Notes: generated from the sequence alone by a model not told the origin. Positions 26,595-35,833 are shown, counted from the stretch's first letter. The stretch is DNA of 64,000 nt from DASZIT01 sp963770635 (GCA_963770635.1 CAVYQI010000005.1:558001-622000); one strand, 5' to 3'. Numbers and translations are program-made.

Positions 26595-26888
26595 GTGCGG
26601 ATAGAGATCATGACCTTCCGGCTCCGACCGGAGACGTCGGAGAGCGAATTCTTGGCTGCCGACCGTCGGGTCCAGGTCGAGTTCGCCTACCACCAGCCCG
26701 GGATGATCCGCCGCACCACCGGCCGCAACCCGGACGGCGATTGGGTGGTCATCGACCTGTGGGCCTCAGCCGCCGACGCCGCCAACTGTCTCGAGGGTTG
26801 GCACCGGGATCCGGCCCCGCTGGCCTTCATGGCTCTCGTCGACGAGGCCACCGTGGTCACCCGGTGCTACGAGACCCTGGGGGACTGA
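26595..26888 (+). CDS. small protein of possible dimeric alpha/beta-barrel fold
   Basis: The 97-residue protein starts at GTG 26595 after an AGAGGAG site. It contains EIMTFRLRPETSESEFLAADRRVQ and a closing WHRDPAPLAFMALVDEATV, reminiscent of antibiotic-biosynthesis-monooxygenase-like ferredoxin folds that act on small molecules. Identification is tentative; no catalytic residue is clear. It ends four bases before the convergent VOC gene. Confidence 0.65.
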   Translation: MRIEIMTFRLRPETSESEFLAADRRVQVEFAYHQPGMIRRTTGRNPDGDWVVIDLWASAADAANCLEGWHRDPAPLAFMALVDEATVVTRCYETLGD

Positions 26889-26892
26889 TCGC

Positions 26893-27246
26893 CTACGCCT
26901 GGACCAACATCACCTCGTTGCCCTCGGGGTCGTGGATCACTGCCAGGGTCGGGGCACCCGGAAGGTCGAACGGCTCGGCGATCACCACCCCGCCCAGCTC
27001 GGCGGCCAGGGTGAGGGAGGTTCGCAGGTCGCGCACCTGGATGTAGAGGCGGATGCCGGCGTCGTCGCCCTGGCGTAGGTGGCCACCGGGCCCGGGCTCG
27101 GGGCCTCCGAGACCCGGATTGACGGTCATGATCGGACCGTCGCCGATCTCCCAATTGAACAGTCCTCGATAGAACTCGCCCAGCCGCACCGGATCGTGGG
27201 CCACGATCTCCCAATGGACCACCGGTCGGGCCCAGTCGTCGGTCAC
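26893..27246 (-). CDS. VOC-family (glyoxalase-like) protein
   Basis: From GTG 27246 the protein has 117 residues and the single VOC module: VVHWEIVAHDPVRLGEFYRGLFNWEI at the start and IHDPEGNEVMLVQA at the end. The histidine and glutamate at the usual metal positions (HWE... and GNEVML) are present, so it may bind a divalent metal. Members include glyoxalase, dioxygenase and binding proteins; the role here is unknown. Confidence 0.82.
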   Translation of the reverse strand: MTDDWARPVVHWEIVAHDPVRLGEFYRGLFNWEIGDGPIMTVNPGLGGPEPGPGGHLRQGDDAGIRLYIQVRDLRTSLTLAAELGGVVIAEPFDLPGAPTLAVIHDPEGNEVMLVQA

Positions 27247-27287
27247 CGCACCACCCTGGCACAAACCGGTCGGGACGGCACCGGTGC

Positions 27288-28913
27288 CTACGGGCGCTGG
27301 CGATGGCGCTCGAACGATGCCTCGAGACCTCGGGCGTCGTCGGCCGACATCAGCCTCAACGGTTGGCGTCGGTCGGGTCGCCAGTACACCGGGCCGTCGA
27401 CCCGCCACCCGGTCTCCTTCAGCACCCGTTTGTCGACCTTGTTGGTGGCATTCACCGGGAGGCGGTCCACCACCCGGACGTAGCGGGGCGTCCATTTGGT
27501 CCCGAGGTCGGCCTGGGCGGCCAGGAACTCGTCGAACGCCGACGGGTCGAAACCGGACGGCTCGCCGAGTTCGAGCACCGCCATCACCTGGTCGTCGACG
27601 GTCCGCTCGTCGGGAACCCCGAAGACCGCCACCCCGGTGACCCCGTCGAACCGGTGCAGCATCCGCTCGACCGGCGCGGAGGCGAAGTTCTCCCCATCGA
27701 CCCGCAGCCAGTCGATGTTCCGCCCGGCGAAGTAGAAGACCCCCTGCTCGTCGCGGTACCCGAGGTCACCCGACCAGTACCAACCGAGGCGCGACCGGGC
27801 GGCAGTCGCCTCCGGGTTCTTGTAGTAGCCCTCGAACCGCCCGAGGGCGTTGCGACCGACGATCTCCCCGGTGGCGGCGGCGGCGTTCAGCATCCTCCCC
27901 GACCGGTCGAACCGGGCCGGCTCGCACTCCTCCCCGGTGTCCGGATCGACGATGGCCACATCCAGTCCCTCCAACGGCACCCCGAGGGCGTCGGCCGGCA
28001 GAGCCGGGTTGGGCACCAGGATCACCGCATTCTCGCTGGAGCCGTACCCGGAGAAGACCTTGACCCCGAACCGGGCCTCGAAGGCGGCCATGTCGGCCGG
28101 CGAGGACTCGGGCGCCAGCACGAACCGGAGGTGGTGGTTCCGATCCTCCGGATCGGCCGGCGTGCCCACGATGAACGAGAGCGCCCGCCCGATGGTGGCG
28201 AAGAAGGTGGCCGAGGATGACCGGACGTCGGGCATGAACTCCGAGGCCGAGAACCGGCGGCGCAGGACGATGGAGGCGCCACACCCGATGGCCGGGAACA
28301 CGCTGGAGAAGAGGGCGTTGCCATGGAAGAGCGGCATGGCGCAGTACATGACGTCGTCCGAGCTGAATCCGGGGCCACTGGTCGACCGGGCGATCCTTCC
28401 CTGGGTGACCCGCACCGCCTTGGGCGCCCCGGTGGAGCCGGCGGTGAACAACAGCAGCGCCAGGTCGTCAGGAAACGGGGCGACGGACCCGGGATCCCCG
28501 GGCCCGGCACCAGTCGCGGCGTCGTCGACGTCGACCACCTTGGCGGGACCCAGATCGAGGCCGGCCAGCAGCGGAGCGTGCTCGGCATCGGTGACGATCA
28601 CCGCGCAGTCGGTGTGGCGGATGTCGTTGGCCAGCTCGGCGCCGCGGCGAGTCGAGTTGAGGCCGACCAGGACCGACCCCGACAGGATGGTCGCCCCGAG
28701 GGTGAAGAGGAACCCGGGGACGTTGTCGAGCAGTACCCCGACATGGGGCGGTCGCCCGGAGGTGAAGGTCCGGAGCCACGCCGACCGGGCCGACATCTCG
28801 GCCACCATCTCGGACCACGTCCAGGTCTGCCCCTCGAACACCAGACCCGGGTTGGTGTCGCCGGCCCGGGCCCGGAGTGCGTCGGCGGCCGTACCCGCGA
28901 CCTCAGGGGCCAA
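27288..28913 (-). CDS. fatty-acid/steroid acyl-CoA ligase (FadD17-like)
   Basis: The 541-residue AMP-binding enzyme has LLLFTAGSTGAPKAV (the ATP loop), YGSSENA, the hinge region SGDLGYRDEQGVFYFAGR and the catalytic lysine context NATNKVDKRVL. It activates a carboxylic acid to its CoA thioester in the cytoplasm. Overall character is nearest to the FadD17/FATP type linked with steroid or very-long-chain acids in actinobacteria, an inference from residue patterns only. A TTG at 28913 serves as start in this frame, with no strong ribosome site; the true start might be slightly downstream. It follows the P450 gene on the same strand. Confidence 0.88.
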   Translation of the reverse strand: MAPEVAGTAADALRARAGDTNPGLVFEGQTWTWSEMVAEMSARSAWLRTFTSGRPPHVGVLLDNVPGFLFTLGATILSGSVLVGLNSTRRGAELANDIRHTDCAVIVTDAEHAPLLAGLDLGPAKVVDVDDAATGAGPGDPGSVAPFPDDLALLLFTAGSTGAPKAVRVTQGRIARSTSGPGFSSDDVMYCAMPLFHGNALFSSVFPAIGCGASIVLRRRFSASEFMPDVRSSSATFFATIGRALSFIVGTPADPEDRNHHLRFVLAPESSPADMAAFEARFGVKVFSGYGSSENAVILVPNPALPADALGVPLEGLDVAIVDPDTGEECEPARFDRSGRMLNAAAATGEIVGRNALGRFEGYYKNPEATAARSRLGWYWSGDLGYRDEQGVFYFAGRNIDWLRVDGENFASAPVERMLHRFDGVTGVAVFGVPDERTVDDQVMAVLELGEPSGFDPSAFDEFLAAQADLGTKWTPRYVRVVDRLPVNATNKVDKRVLKETGWRVDGPVYWRPDRRQPLRLMSADDARGLEASFERHRQRP

Positions 28914-28964
28914 TGGATTCGAGCTCGAGGTACTCCTCGGGCCCCTCCCGGATAACCCCCGTCG

Positions 28965-30145
28965 TCACGCGCTGAACAGTACCGGTGCCCGGGTGATCTG
29001 ACGAAACAGGGTGGAGGGCGCCCGCACCACCTCCCCGACCAACTCGTAGTCGGGCCAACGGGCCAAGACCTCCTCGAGGAGGATTCGTGCCTCCAGCCGG
29101 GCGAGGCTGGCCCCGATGCAATAGTGCTCGCCGAACCCGAACGAAACATGCGGATTCGGCGTTCGGGAGATGTCGAAGACGTCGGCGTTCTTCCCGAACA
29201 CCTTTTCGTCGCGGTTGGCGGCCCCGTAGGCGAGGAGCACGAACTCCCCTGTCCCGAGGTCGGCGTCGCCCAGGGTGGTGTCCCGGGTGGTGGTGCGGGC
29301 CATGGCCATGACCGGGGTCACCCATCGCAGCATCTCCTCGACCGCTGCGGGGATGAGCTTGGGCTCCCGGGCCAGTCGGGTCCGTTGATCGGGATGCCGG
29401 GCCAGCTCGACCATCCCCCCGGACACCAGGGAACGGGTGGTCTCATTGCCGGCCACCATCAAGGTCATGCAGAACCCCTGCACCTCGGCCCGGGTGAGCC
29501 GGGCCCCGTCCACCTCGGCCATCAGCAGGCCGCTCAACAGGTCCTCGGTCGGTGACTCCGTCCGCGCGTGTCGAGTTGGACGTCGAAGTAGGCGATGAGC
29601 TCCAGCGCCTGGATGGCGTTCTCCTCGGTGAGGCCGGTGGCCGCCTCCATGATGGCGTCGGACCAACGACGGAAGTTCTCGCGGTCCTCGGCCGGCAGGC
29701 CGAGCAGCTCGGCAATGACCAACATCGGGAGCGGGGCGCACAGGGCGTCGACCAAGTCGGCCGGGCGGCCGGGGTCGATATTGTCGAGCAGCTCGACGGT
29801 CAGCTGCCGCACCCGCGGCTCGAGGGTGGCCACCCGGCGGGGGGTGAAGGCCCGGTTGACCAGCTTGCGGTATTGCTCGTGGCGTGGCGGGTCGACGTAG
29901 ATGAGCGAATCCTCGGCGCCGACGTCCCGGCCGCGGTCGGACATCAGCACCCCCTGGCCGGAGCAGAAGGTGGCCGGATCCTTGCCCACCGTTTGGATGT
30001 CGCGGAGGGTGGTCACCGCCCAGAACTTCCCGTCCGATTGCCAGCTGATCGGGCAACGGCGGCGGAGCTCGGCAAACTCCGGATACGGGTCACCGGCAAA
30101 GAAAGCCGGATCCTCGAAGGGGACCTGGAGGGTGTCATCGGTCAT
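28965..30145 (-). CDS. cytochrome P450, frameshifted
   Basis: The N-terminal part from ATG 30145 (MTDDTLQVPFEDPAFFAGDPY) and the C-terminal part in another frame join into one P450 of about 390 residues. The I-helix motif is AGNETTRSLVSGG and the heme ligand loop is FGFGEHYCIGASLARLE with the axial cysteine. The break lies at about 29558-29575, where one surplus base turns VQLD-ARTESPTEDLLSGL out of frame into an early stop. The ATG overlaps the stop of the upstream membrane-protein gene (ATGA). A bacterial class I P450 needs ferredoxin; a 3Fe-4S ferredoxin gene lies at 41.4 kb. Likely hydroxylates a lipid or terpenoid substrate. Confidence 0.85.
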
Positions 30146-30960
30146 GTGGGCACCTTGGGTCGGGTCGGCTCCTCCTGCGGGACCGACGAGGCGAACGGAT
30201 CCGGGCCGGGGACGGCCGGCAGCGATCGGAGGACGCTCCACAACACCGCCGACATCACCGCGGCCGGCACCCAGATCAGGAGGGCCGACCCGCCGATCTC
30301 ATCGGCGCCCAGCACCAGCGCCACGATGGCCAACCACAGGATCTGGGCGTTGTAGGTGACCAGGCTGACCAGATGGGGGTGCTCCATCCAGCGTTCGACC
30401 CGGCGGTTGGGCTCGTCCTTGCTCATGTAGGTCAGGATGGCCAACAGAACGGCGGCGGTCAGGGTGAAGCCGGCCTGGCTCCCGAGCGGCAGGCCGAACC
30501 AGAATCCCGGTCCGCGGTAGTGGAACACCGGGCCGAGGAACCACCGCGGTCCCAGCCGGGAGACCGGGTCCATGATCCACAGGGCCCAGACGGTGAGGAC
30601 CAGCCCGACCAGATACTCGTGCCACGGATGCCGAGCCCGGGTCTGCCAGGGTCCGCTGGTCAGGAGCCGGCCGGCGCTGAAACCGAAGTAGCCGAGGAAG
30701 GTGTACGAGAGCGGGACCATCAGCGGCACGTCGCCGATGAAGATCTCCTTGTGACGGAGGGCCGGATTGAAGTTGTAACCGGTATACGGGAATCCGAAGT
30801 GCACGGAGCAGTTCTCCGCCAGCGCCCCGATCCCCACTGCGGCCAGCGCATAGATGATCGTCTTCCGCCACCCCAGATACCGGCTCGCCCTCCACAGGAA
30901 GGTGGCTCCCAACACGGTGACGTACCACCGCCCGACCAACGTCCCCCAGATCTGGTGCAA
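30142..30960 (-). CDS. carotenoid-biosynthesis-type integral membrane protein (CruF-like)
   Basis: The protein has about seven membrane segments and the family stretch ENCSVHFGFPYTGYNFN followed by GDVPLMVPLSYTFLGYFGF, which resembles the CruF/bisanhydrobacterioruberin hydratase group (former DUF422). I choose TTG 30960 (272 residues), because AGGAG lies six bases upstream and the TTG at 31029 lies inside the promoter. It is the first gene of an operon with the P450 and acyl-CoA ligase. Function in carotenoid hydration is inferred from similarity; no other carotenoid genes are nearby, so the substrate may differ. Confidence 0.65.
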   Translation of the reverse strand: MHQIWGTLVGRWYVTVLGATFLWRASRYLGWRKTIIYALAAVGIGALAENCSVHFGFPYTGYNFNPALRHKEIFIGDVPLMVPLSYTFLGYFGFSAGRLLTSGPWQTRARHPWHEYLVGLVLTVWALWIMDPVSRLGPRWFLGPVFHYRGPGFWFGLPLGSQAGFTLTAAVLLAILTYMSKDEPNRRVERWMEHPHLVSLVTYNAQILWLAIVALVLGADEIGGSALLIWVPAAVMSAVLWSVLRSLPAVPGPDPFASSVPQEEPTRPKVPT

Positions 30961-30998
30961 ATGGTTCTCCTGTCGCCCAGCCCGTTCTCCCCCCTCCC

Positions 30999-31029
30999 AT
31001 CTAAAACCTTCCAATAGTCGTAGAGTCAA
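30999..31029 (-). promoter_or_regulatory. MerR-type promoter with 19-bp spacer
   Basis: On the minus strand TTGACT (31024-31029) and TTAGAT (30999-31004) are separated by 19 bases, the stretched spacing that MerR-family activators correct by twisting DNA. Arms acctt (31006-31010) and aaggt (31028-31032) flank the region as a loose dyad. A MerR gene starts at 31035 on the other strand; its own TAGAGT box (31021-31026) lies eight bases before its ATG. Confidence 0.5.
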
Positions 31030-31034
31030 GGTCC

Positions 31035-31901
31035 ATGCCCCGTACCGGCTCGCTGTTCATCGGCGACGTGACCGCCCTCACCGGAATCACCGCCGGCCGG
31101 ATCCGCCACTACGAGACCATCGGCCTGATCGCCCCCGACCATCTCGACAGCGGCTACCGGACCTTCCGCCCCGCCGATGTGCTGCTGTTGCTCCGGATCG
31201 ACCTGCTCCGGAGCCTGGGCATGGGACTCGACGCCATCCGGGCGTGTCTCAACGACGAGCAGGACAACCTCCACGAGGCGCTCGTCCAGCATCGGCTGGT
31301 CCTCGACGGTGAGCGGCGGCGGATCGAGAGCCTGCTGGAGGCGGTGGACGACGCGCTGGGACAGGCCGATGACGATCCGTCAGTGTCAATGGCCCAGCTG
31401 GCCACCACCCAACGGGACAGCATCGGCATGTTCGGCCGGCTGAGCCGCCCGCTGTCGGCCCAGGCGGCGGCCGCCTATCTCGAGATCTTCCGCTCCTGGG
31501 AGCTCCCGGTGCCGCCATTGTTCGGCCAGATGCTCCTGCCCGAGCCGGTCACCGAGTTGCTCGAGCGGCTGGTGGCGGCCCCCGGCCACGAGATGCTGTT
31601 CGCCCGATTGCGGAGCCTGGCCAGCCAAGTGGTGGCCTTGCCCGCCGACGACGACGACACCACCCGGCGGCTGGCCCGGGAATGGGTGTCCGAGCAACTC
31701 GCCTCGCCGTTTCCCGACGCGGTGGCCATCGCCCTCGACGACTTCGTTCCCCGCCTGGCCGACCTCACGGTGATCCAGCAGGGCCTGCGGGCCTGGTCCG
31801 AGTCCCTCTCCCCCCAGGCCGGGACGTTCATGCACGAAGTGGAGGCCGAGTCCGAGCGCCGCAACGCCTCGGTGCTCGGGGTGATCGTGGTGCCGAGATA
31901 A
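31035..31901 (+). CDS. MerR-family transcriptional regulator
   Basis: The 288-residue protein opens with a winged helix-turn-helix (LFIGDVTALTGITAGRIRHYETIGLI) and the usual second half (GYRTFRPADVLLLLRIDLLRSLGMGLDAI), then a coiled-coil helix (about residues 80-115) for dimerisation. The remaining 170 residues form a helical effector domain with no conserved cysteines, so a metal or redox sensor is unlikely and an organic ligand is more probable. It is divergent from the CruF-like/P450/ligase operon and probably controls it. Confidence 0.92.
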   Translation: MPRTGSLFIGDVTALTGITAGRIRHYETIGLIAPDHLDSGYRTFRPADVLLLLRIDLLRSLGMGLDAIRACLNDEQDNLHEALVQHRLVLDGERRRIESLLEAVDDALGQADDDPSVSMAQLATTQRDSIGMFGRLSRPLSAQAAAAYLEIFRSWELPVPPLFGQMLLPEPVTELLERLVAAPGHEMLFARLRSLASQVVALPADDDDTTRRLAREWVSEQLASPFPDAVAIALDDFVPRLADLTVIQQGLRAWSESLSPQAGTFMHEVEAESERRNASVLGVIVVPR

Positions 31902-31913
31902 AACGACTGACGT

Positions 31914-32921
31914 TCAGCCGGCCGATGGCTTCCGGCACAACAGGGCCAGCAGGTAACAGGACTCGGCGTCGAAATAGGTGCCGTAGTTGGCGGCCAGGGC
32001 CACCGGGTCGAACTCGCCCCGGGCCACCCCCGCGCCGCCCCAGTTGAGCCCCCGCTCGGCCACCACCTCGAGCCCGGCCGAGCCGACCTTGGCCCGGAGC
32101 TCGGCCAGGGTGTACTCCACCTTGTGGTCGGGGTCGATGAAGGCGTCCTGCTGCAGGCGGCAGAGCTTGCCGTTGGGGGTGTCGATGGCCAGGTACCCGC
32201 CCGGCTTCAGCACCCGGAGGGCTTCGCCGAGCACGATGTCGCCGTCGGCCGGGGACACGTGCTCGATGGACTGGCCGCTGTAGATGAGGTCCACCGAGTT
32301 GTCGGCGGCGAACGACAGGTCGGCCATCGAGCGGTACTCGTAGCGCACCTTGCCCCGCTCGGTGTCGCCGGCCCCGAACCGCTCGGAGTGGTAGAGCGGG
32401 TGCCGGTCGTCGGGAGGTAGATCCACCACCACCAGCTCGTCGAAGTCGTAGGGATACCCGAGCACCACCAGCGCGCCCCGGGGGTCGATGGTGTGGCCGC
32501 CGCCGAGGTCGATGATGCGCCGGGCCGGGGGCAGGCTGATGATGAACTCACACCGGCTGGCATGCAACGAGCTGTGGAGGCTGTTGACCCCGACCGGGAC
32601 CTGGGTCCGGTACTCGCTCGAACAGCGGACCCGGTCCATCACGTCGTCGTGGCTCAGGTGGCCGGCGGCCATGGCGGTGGTCAGGTCGGTCCAGCCGGTG
32701 GGGTCCGGCTCCCGCCGGAGGAGCACGTTGTAGACCATCCGCACCGCCTGGGCGGGAGGAAGCTGGGCGAACGACAGCCCGGCCAGCCGGGTCGCCTCCC
32801 GGCGTGCCTTCAGCTCCACCCGGGACAGCAGCGGGTTGACCTTGGCGGCGGCGGTGGCGAGCGGCCCGGTCCCGTTGGCCCTGGCCGCCGGCCCTGTCTC
32901 TCCGCTCACTCCATCTCCCAT
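31914..32921 (-). CDS. SAM-dependent methyltransferase with N-terminal DUF4214-like segment
   Basis: From ATG 32921 the protein has 335 residues. The N-terminal part contains MVYNVLLRREPDPTGWTDL, which matches the short DUF4214 helical unit seen in surface-glycan proteins. The C-terminal part is a class I methyltransferase: IIDLGGGHTIDPRG, DLIYSGQSIEHVSP and VLKPGGYLAIDTPNG. Such fusions commonly occur in polysaccharide loci, so a role in sugar methylation is plausible even though it lies 8 kb from the glycan operon. It is convergent with merR, twelve bases away. Confidence 0.8.
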   Translation of the reverse strand: MGDGVSGETGPAARANGTGPLATAAAKVNPLLSRVELKARREATRLAGLSFAQLPPAQAVRMVYNVLLRREPDPTGWTDLTTAMAAGHLSHDDVMDRVRCSSEYRTQVPVGVNSLHSSLHASRCEFIISLPPARRIIDLGGGHTIDPRGALVVLGYPYDFDELVVVDLPPDDRHPLYHSERFGAGDTERGKVRYEYRSMADLSFAADNSVDLIYSGQSIEHVSPADGDIVLGEALRVLKPGGYLAIDTPNGKLCRLQQDAFIDPDHKVEYTLAELRAKVGSAGLEVVAERGLNWGGAGVARGEFDPVALAANYGTYFDAESCYLLALLCRKPSAG

Positions 32922-33079
32922 CGATCGTGGCCGACTTCCGAACCTACCATCGCCGTCTTGCCCGGAAGGGTGGGTTTCGGCCATGCTTCCCGGGTTCCAA
33001 CGCACTGTCGGCGCCAGTTTCTGGCGGACGGGCGGCGTTTACCGACTCACATTCTGCAACCAGGCACAGGAGGCCACTC

Positions 33080-33982
33080 ATGGGACTGCTCGACGGCAAG
33101 GTAGCCATCGTCACCGGCGCAGGTCGGGGCATCGGACGGGAGGAGGCCCTACTGCTGGCGTCCGAAGGGGCCAAGGTCGTCGTCAATGACGTGGGCGCCT
33201 CGGTACAGGGCGAGGGGGGCGACAAGCACCCGGCCGAAGAAGTGGTCGATCTCATAAAGTCGGGTGGCAGCGACGGCGCGGTCAACTCGTCCGACGTCAG
33301 CTCCTGGGAGGGGGCCAAGGAACTCGTCGACCAGGCCGTCGACACCTTCGGCCGGCTCGACATCCTGGTCAACAACGCCGGCATCCTCCGGGACAAGATG
33401 AGCTTCAACATGGACGAGTCGGACTGGGATGATGTCATCCGGGTCCACCTGAAGGGCCACTTCGCCCCTACCCACCACGCCGCCATCCACTGGCGGGGGC
33501 GGGCCAAGGCGGGCGAGACGTTCAGTGCCCGCATCATCAACACCTCGTCGGAAGCCGGGCTCTACGGCAACGCCGGCCAGGCCAACTACTCGGCGGCCAA
33601 GGCCGGGATCGCGTCGATGACCTGGGTGCTGGCCCGTGAGCTCGAGCGCTACGGGGTCACCGTCAACTCCATCTCCCCCCGGGCCCGCACCCGGATGACC
33701 GAGGGTCTCTTCGGGCAGATGGCCAAGGCCGAGCAGGGCTTCGACGAGTGGGACCCCCGGAACATCGCCCAGATGGTCGGGTTCCTGGCCTCCGATGCGG
33801 CGGCCGACGTCACCGGTCAGAACTTCATCGTCTTCGGCGGCAACATCTGGGCCACCGGCGGCTTCCACCCGGTCGGCGAGATCCACCGGGACTCGATGTG
33901 GACGCCCAAGGAGCTGGCCGACGCCAAGGGCGAGTTGTTCAAAGGGATCTCCTCGGGGATCCCGAAGTTCAGCTTCTTCTAG
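33080..33982 (+). CDS. short-chain dehydrogenase (17beta-HSD4/FabG-like)
   Basis: The 300-residue SDR has the cofactor loop TGAGRGIGREE, NNAGILRD and the catalytic YSAAK with a serine at NTSSEAG. Between strands it includes the insertion GASVQGEGGDKHPAEEVVDLI that marks the multifunctional-enzyme type 2 dehydrogenases of beta-oxidation. It likely oxidises 3-hydroxyacyl-CoA. Start ATG 33080 is preceded by CAGGAGG. It faces the MaoC gene, 12 bases beyond its stop. Confidence 0.92.
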   Translation: MGLLDGKVAIVTGAGRGIGREEALLLASEGAKVVVNDVGASVQGEGGDKHPAEEVVDLIKSGGSDGAVNSSDVSSWEGAKELVDQAVDTFGRLDILVNNAGILRDKMSFNMDESDWDDVIRVHLKGHFAPTHHAAIHWRGRAKAGETFSARIINTSSEAGLYGNAGQANYSAAKAGIASMTWVLARELERYGVTVNSISPRARTRMTEGLFGQMAKAEQGFDEWDPRNIAQMVGFLASDAAADVTGQNFIVFGGNIWATGGFHPVGEIHRDSMWTPKELADAKGELFKGISSGIPKFSFF

Positions 33983-33994
33983 ACCGGAGAAACC

Positions 33995-34426
33995 TCAGGA
34001 GCGGCTGGCGGCCAACGCGGTCGCCTGTCCGACCACCTTCTCCTCGCCGTCGGCGTTGAGCAGGCGCACGTCGAGATCGACCAGGTGCTCGCCGCCCTCG
34101 TGGCGGGTGCCGGTGACCACGATCTTGGTCTCCAGCGTCTCCGCCGGCCAGGTCTGCTTGGCGAAGCGCACCTGGAAGCGCTTGACGTTCCCGACACCCA
34201 CGTAGTCGGTGAGGGCCGAGCCCAGCAGTCCCATCGAGAACATCCCGTGCCCGAAAACGCTGGGCTGGCCGGCGGCGGTGGCGAGCACCTCGTCATGGTG
34301 CATCGGGTTGAAGTCGCCTGACGCCCCGGCGTAGGCGACCAGGTCGGTGCGGGTCAACACATGGCTGCGTACCGGCGCTTCGTCGCCTTCGGTCACGTCC
34401 TCGACGTACAACGTCGCTGAAGTCAT
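33995..34426 (-). CDS. MaoC-like (R)-specific enoyl-CoA hydratase/dehydratase
   Basis: The 143-residue hot-dog protein has the hydratase 2 motif YAGASGDFNPMHHDE with the catalytic aspartate and histidine, then FGHGMFSMGLLG. It would hydrate trans-2-enoyl-CoA or act with the N-terminal-type dehydratase at 35833-36330 as a HadA/HadB-like pair. Last gene of the minus-strand catabolic block. The ATG follows an AGGAG site. Confidence 0.87.
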   Translation of the reverse strand: MTSATLYVEDVTEGDEAPVRSHVLTRTDLVAYAGASGDFNPMHHDEVLATAAGQPSVFGHGMFSMGLLGSALTDYVGVGNVKRFQVRFAKQTWPAETLETKIVVTGTRHEGGEHLVDLDVRLLNADGEEKVVGQATALAASRS

Positions 34427-34482
34427 CGCACTCCTCCTGGTCGGCACGTGGCCCCTTGGTGACACATTCTCATACTCCCCGG

Positions 34483-34938
34483 TCAGGCACCAAAGATATG
34501 GAGGAGGTGGTCGATCGACCAGACATTCCAGCCGTGAGTCCCCAACACCACCGCCTCGGCCAGGATCATCATCAGGTTCTGGCCCTGCTCGGCCCAGTCG
34601 CTGATCATCAGCACGAAGTACATCAAGTTGAGGACGATGGCGGCGAAGGCAGCGATGGGGGTCAGGAACCCGAGGGTGAGCCCCAGGCCCAGCGCCAACT
34701 CGGCGAAGACCACGACGTAGGCCATATGGATCGGATGGGGCTTGACCACCTTGTCGAACCCCGTCTTGACGAACGGCCATTTGTGCTTCTCGGCCACCGA
34801 TGCGCCCCAGGAAATGCCGGCGCCCCGCTTCAGCCACGCCCCGAGATCCTTGTGACGGAAGCTCTGCAACCACCAGAGGCCGACGCCGATCCGCAGCACG
34901 GCCAGCCATTCCGCGGTGGTCAACCAGGTCGAGTTCAT
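34483..34938 (-). CDS. DoxX-family membrane protein
   Basis: The 151-residue protein has four hydrophobic helices and the DoxX/TQO subunit pattern (WLAVLRIGVGLWWLQSFRHKD near the start, VVVFAELALGLGLTLGFLTPIAA in the middle). DoxX relatives couple to thiosulfate-quinone or redox reactions at the membrane, but many have unknown roles. It sits among acyl-CoA enzymes on the same strand. Confidence 0.82.
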   Translation of the reverse strand: MNSTWLTTAEWLAVLRIGVGLWWLQSFRHKDLGAWLKRGAGISWGASVAEKHKWPFVKTGFDKVVKPHPIHMAYVVVFAELALGLGLTLGFLTPIAAFAAIVLNLMYFVLMISDWAEQGQNLMMILAEAVVLGTHGWNVWSIDHLLHIFGA

Positions 34939-35008
34939 GGCGATGTTTCTAGCAGCTTCGCTCTTGACCGCCGGGTAACCGAACGGGGGCCGCCGGCATC
35001 CATCGGGC

Positions 35009-35833
35009 TCACCATCCCCGGAATTCCGGGGCCCTCCGCTCCGCGAACGCGGCCAGGCCCTCCTTGCAGTCCTCGGTTCCGACGATCATCTCCTGGCCGG
35101 CGGCCTCGTCCCAGAAGGCCTGTGACCGGTCGGTCTCCAGCGACTGGTTGGTGAGGCGCTTGGCCAGCGCGATGGCCTTGGTCGGGCCCGAGGCCAACCG
35201 GGCCGCCCACTCCCCGGCCAGCGCCATCAGCTCGGAAGCGGCCACCACCCGGTTGACCAGCCCCAACCGCTCCGCTTCGGCGGCCGGCACCGCATCGCCG
35301 AAGAAGAACAGCTCCTTGGCCCGTTGAGGGCCGATGAGCCGGGGCAACAGATAGGCACCTCCGGCGTCGGGGGCGATCCCCCGGCGGACGAAGACGGCGA
35401 TGAACTTCGCCTCCTCGGCGGCCAGCACCAGGTCACAGGCCAGGGCCAGGTGGAGCCCGCCACCGGCGGCGGTGGCGTTCACCGCCGCGATCACCGGCTT
35501 CTCGCAGTCGAGCACCGCGGCGATCAGGAGCTGCCAACCGTTGCGGATCATCCGGGCAGAATCCCCCACCGCGCTTTGCGGGGCGCCGGGCGGGCGGGGC
35601 GGGCGGACCACCGGGCTGCGGAGGTCGGCCCCGGTGCAGAACCCCTTCTCCCCGGTCCCGGTCAGCACCACGGCCCGCACGGCCAGGTCGTCGGAGGCCT
35701 CCTCCAGCCAGCTGATGATCTGGGTCCGCATCTCGGTGTTGATGGCGTTCCCGGCCTCGGGCCGGTTGAGGGTGATCCAGGCCACGCCGTCCTCGATGCG
35801 GCGGAGCACCTCGGCCGACTCGGTGCCGGCCAT
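35009..35833 (-). CDS. enoyl-CoA hydratase/isomerase family protein
   Basis: The 274-residue crotonase-fold protein contains ITLNRPEAGNAIN, the oxyanion-hole segments GFCTGADL and NATAAGGGLHLALACDL, and RRGIAPDAGGAYLLPRLIG. The acidic residue normally used for hydration in the second site aligns with APDAGG, so it may be an isomerase or hydrolase rather than a classic hydratase. The ATG overlaps the upstream stop (TGATG), so it is coupled to the MaoC-type dehydratase. Confidence 0.9.
   Translation of the reverse strand: MAGTESAEVLRRIEDGVAWITLNRPEAGNAINTEMRTQIISWLEEASDDLAVRAVVLTGTGEKGFCTGADLRSPVVRPPRPPGAPQSAVGDSARMIRNGWQLLIAAVLDCEKPVIAAVNATAAGGGLHLALACDLVLAAEEAKFIAVFVRRGIAPDAGGAYLLPRLIGPQRAKELFFFGDAVPAAEAERLGLVNRVVAASELMALAGEWAARLASGPTKAIALAKRLTNQSLETDRSQAFWDEAAGQEMIVGTEDCKEGLAAFAERRAPEFRGW

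Noticed and set aside
28903..29325. 140-residue minus-strand frame between acyl-CoA ligase and P450
   Set aside because: It overlaps the P450 heme-binding region in a wrong frame; the few in-frame codons after the P450 stop have no family support.
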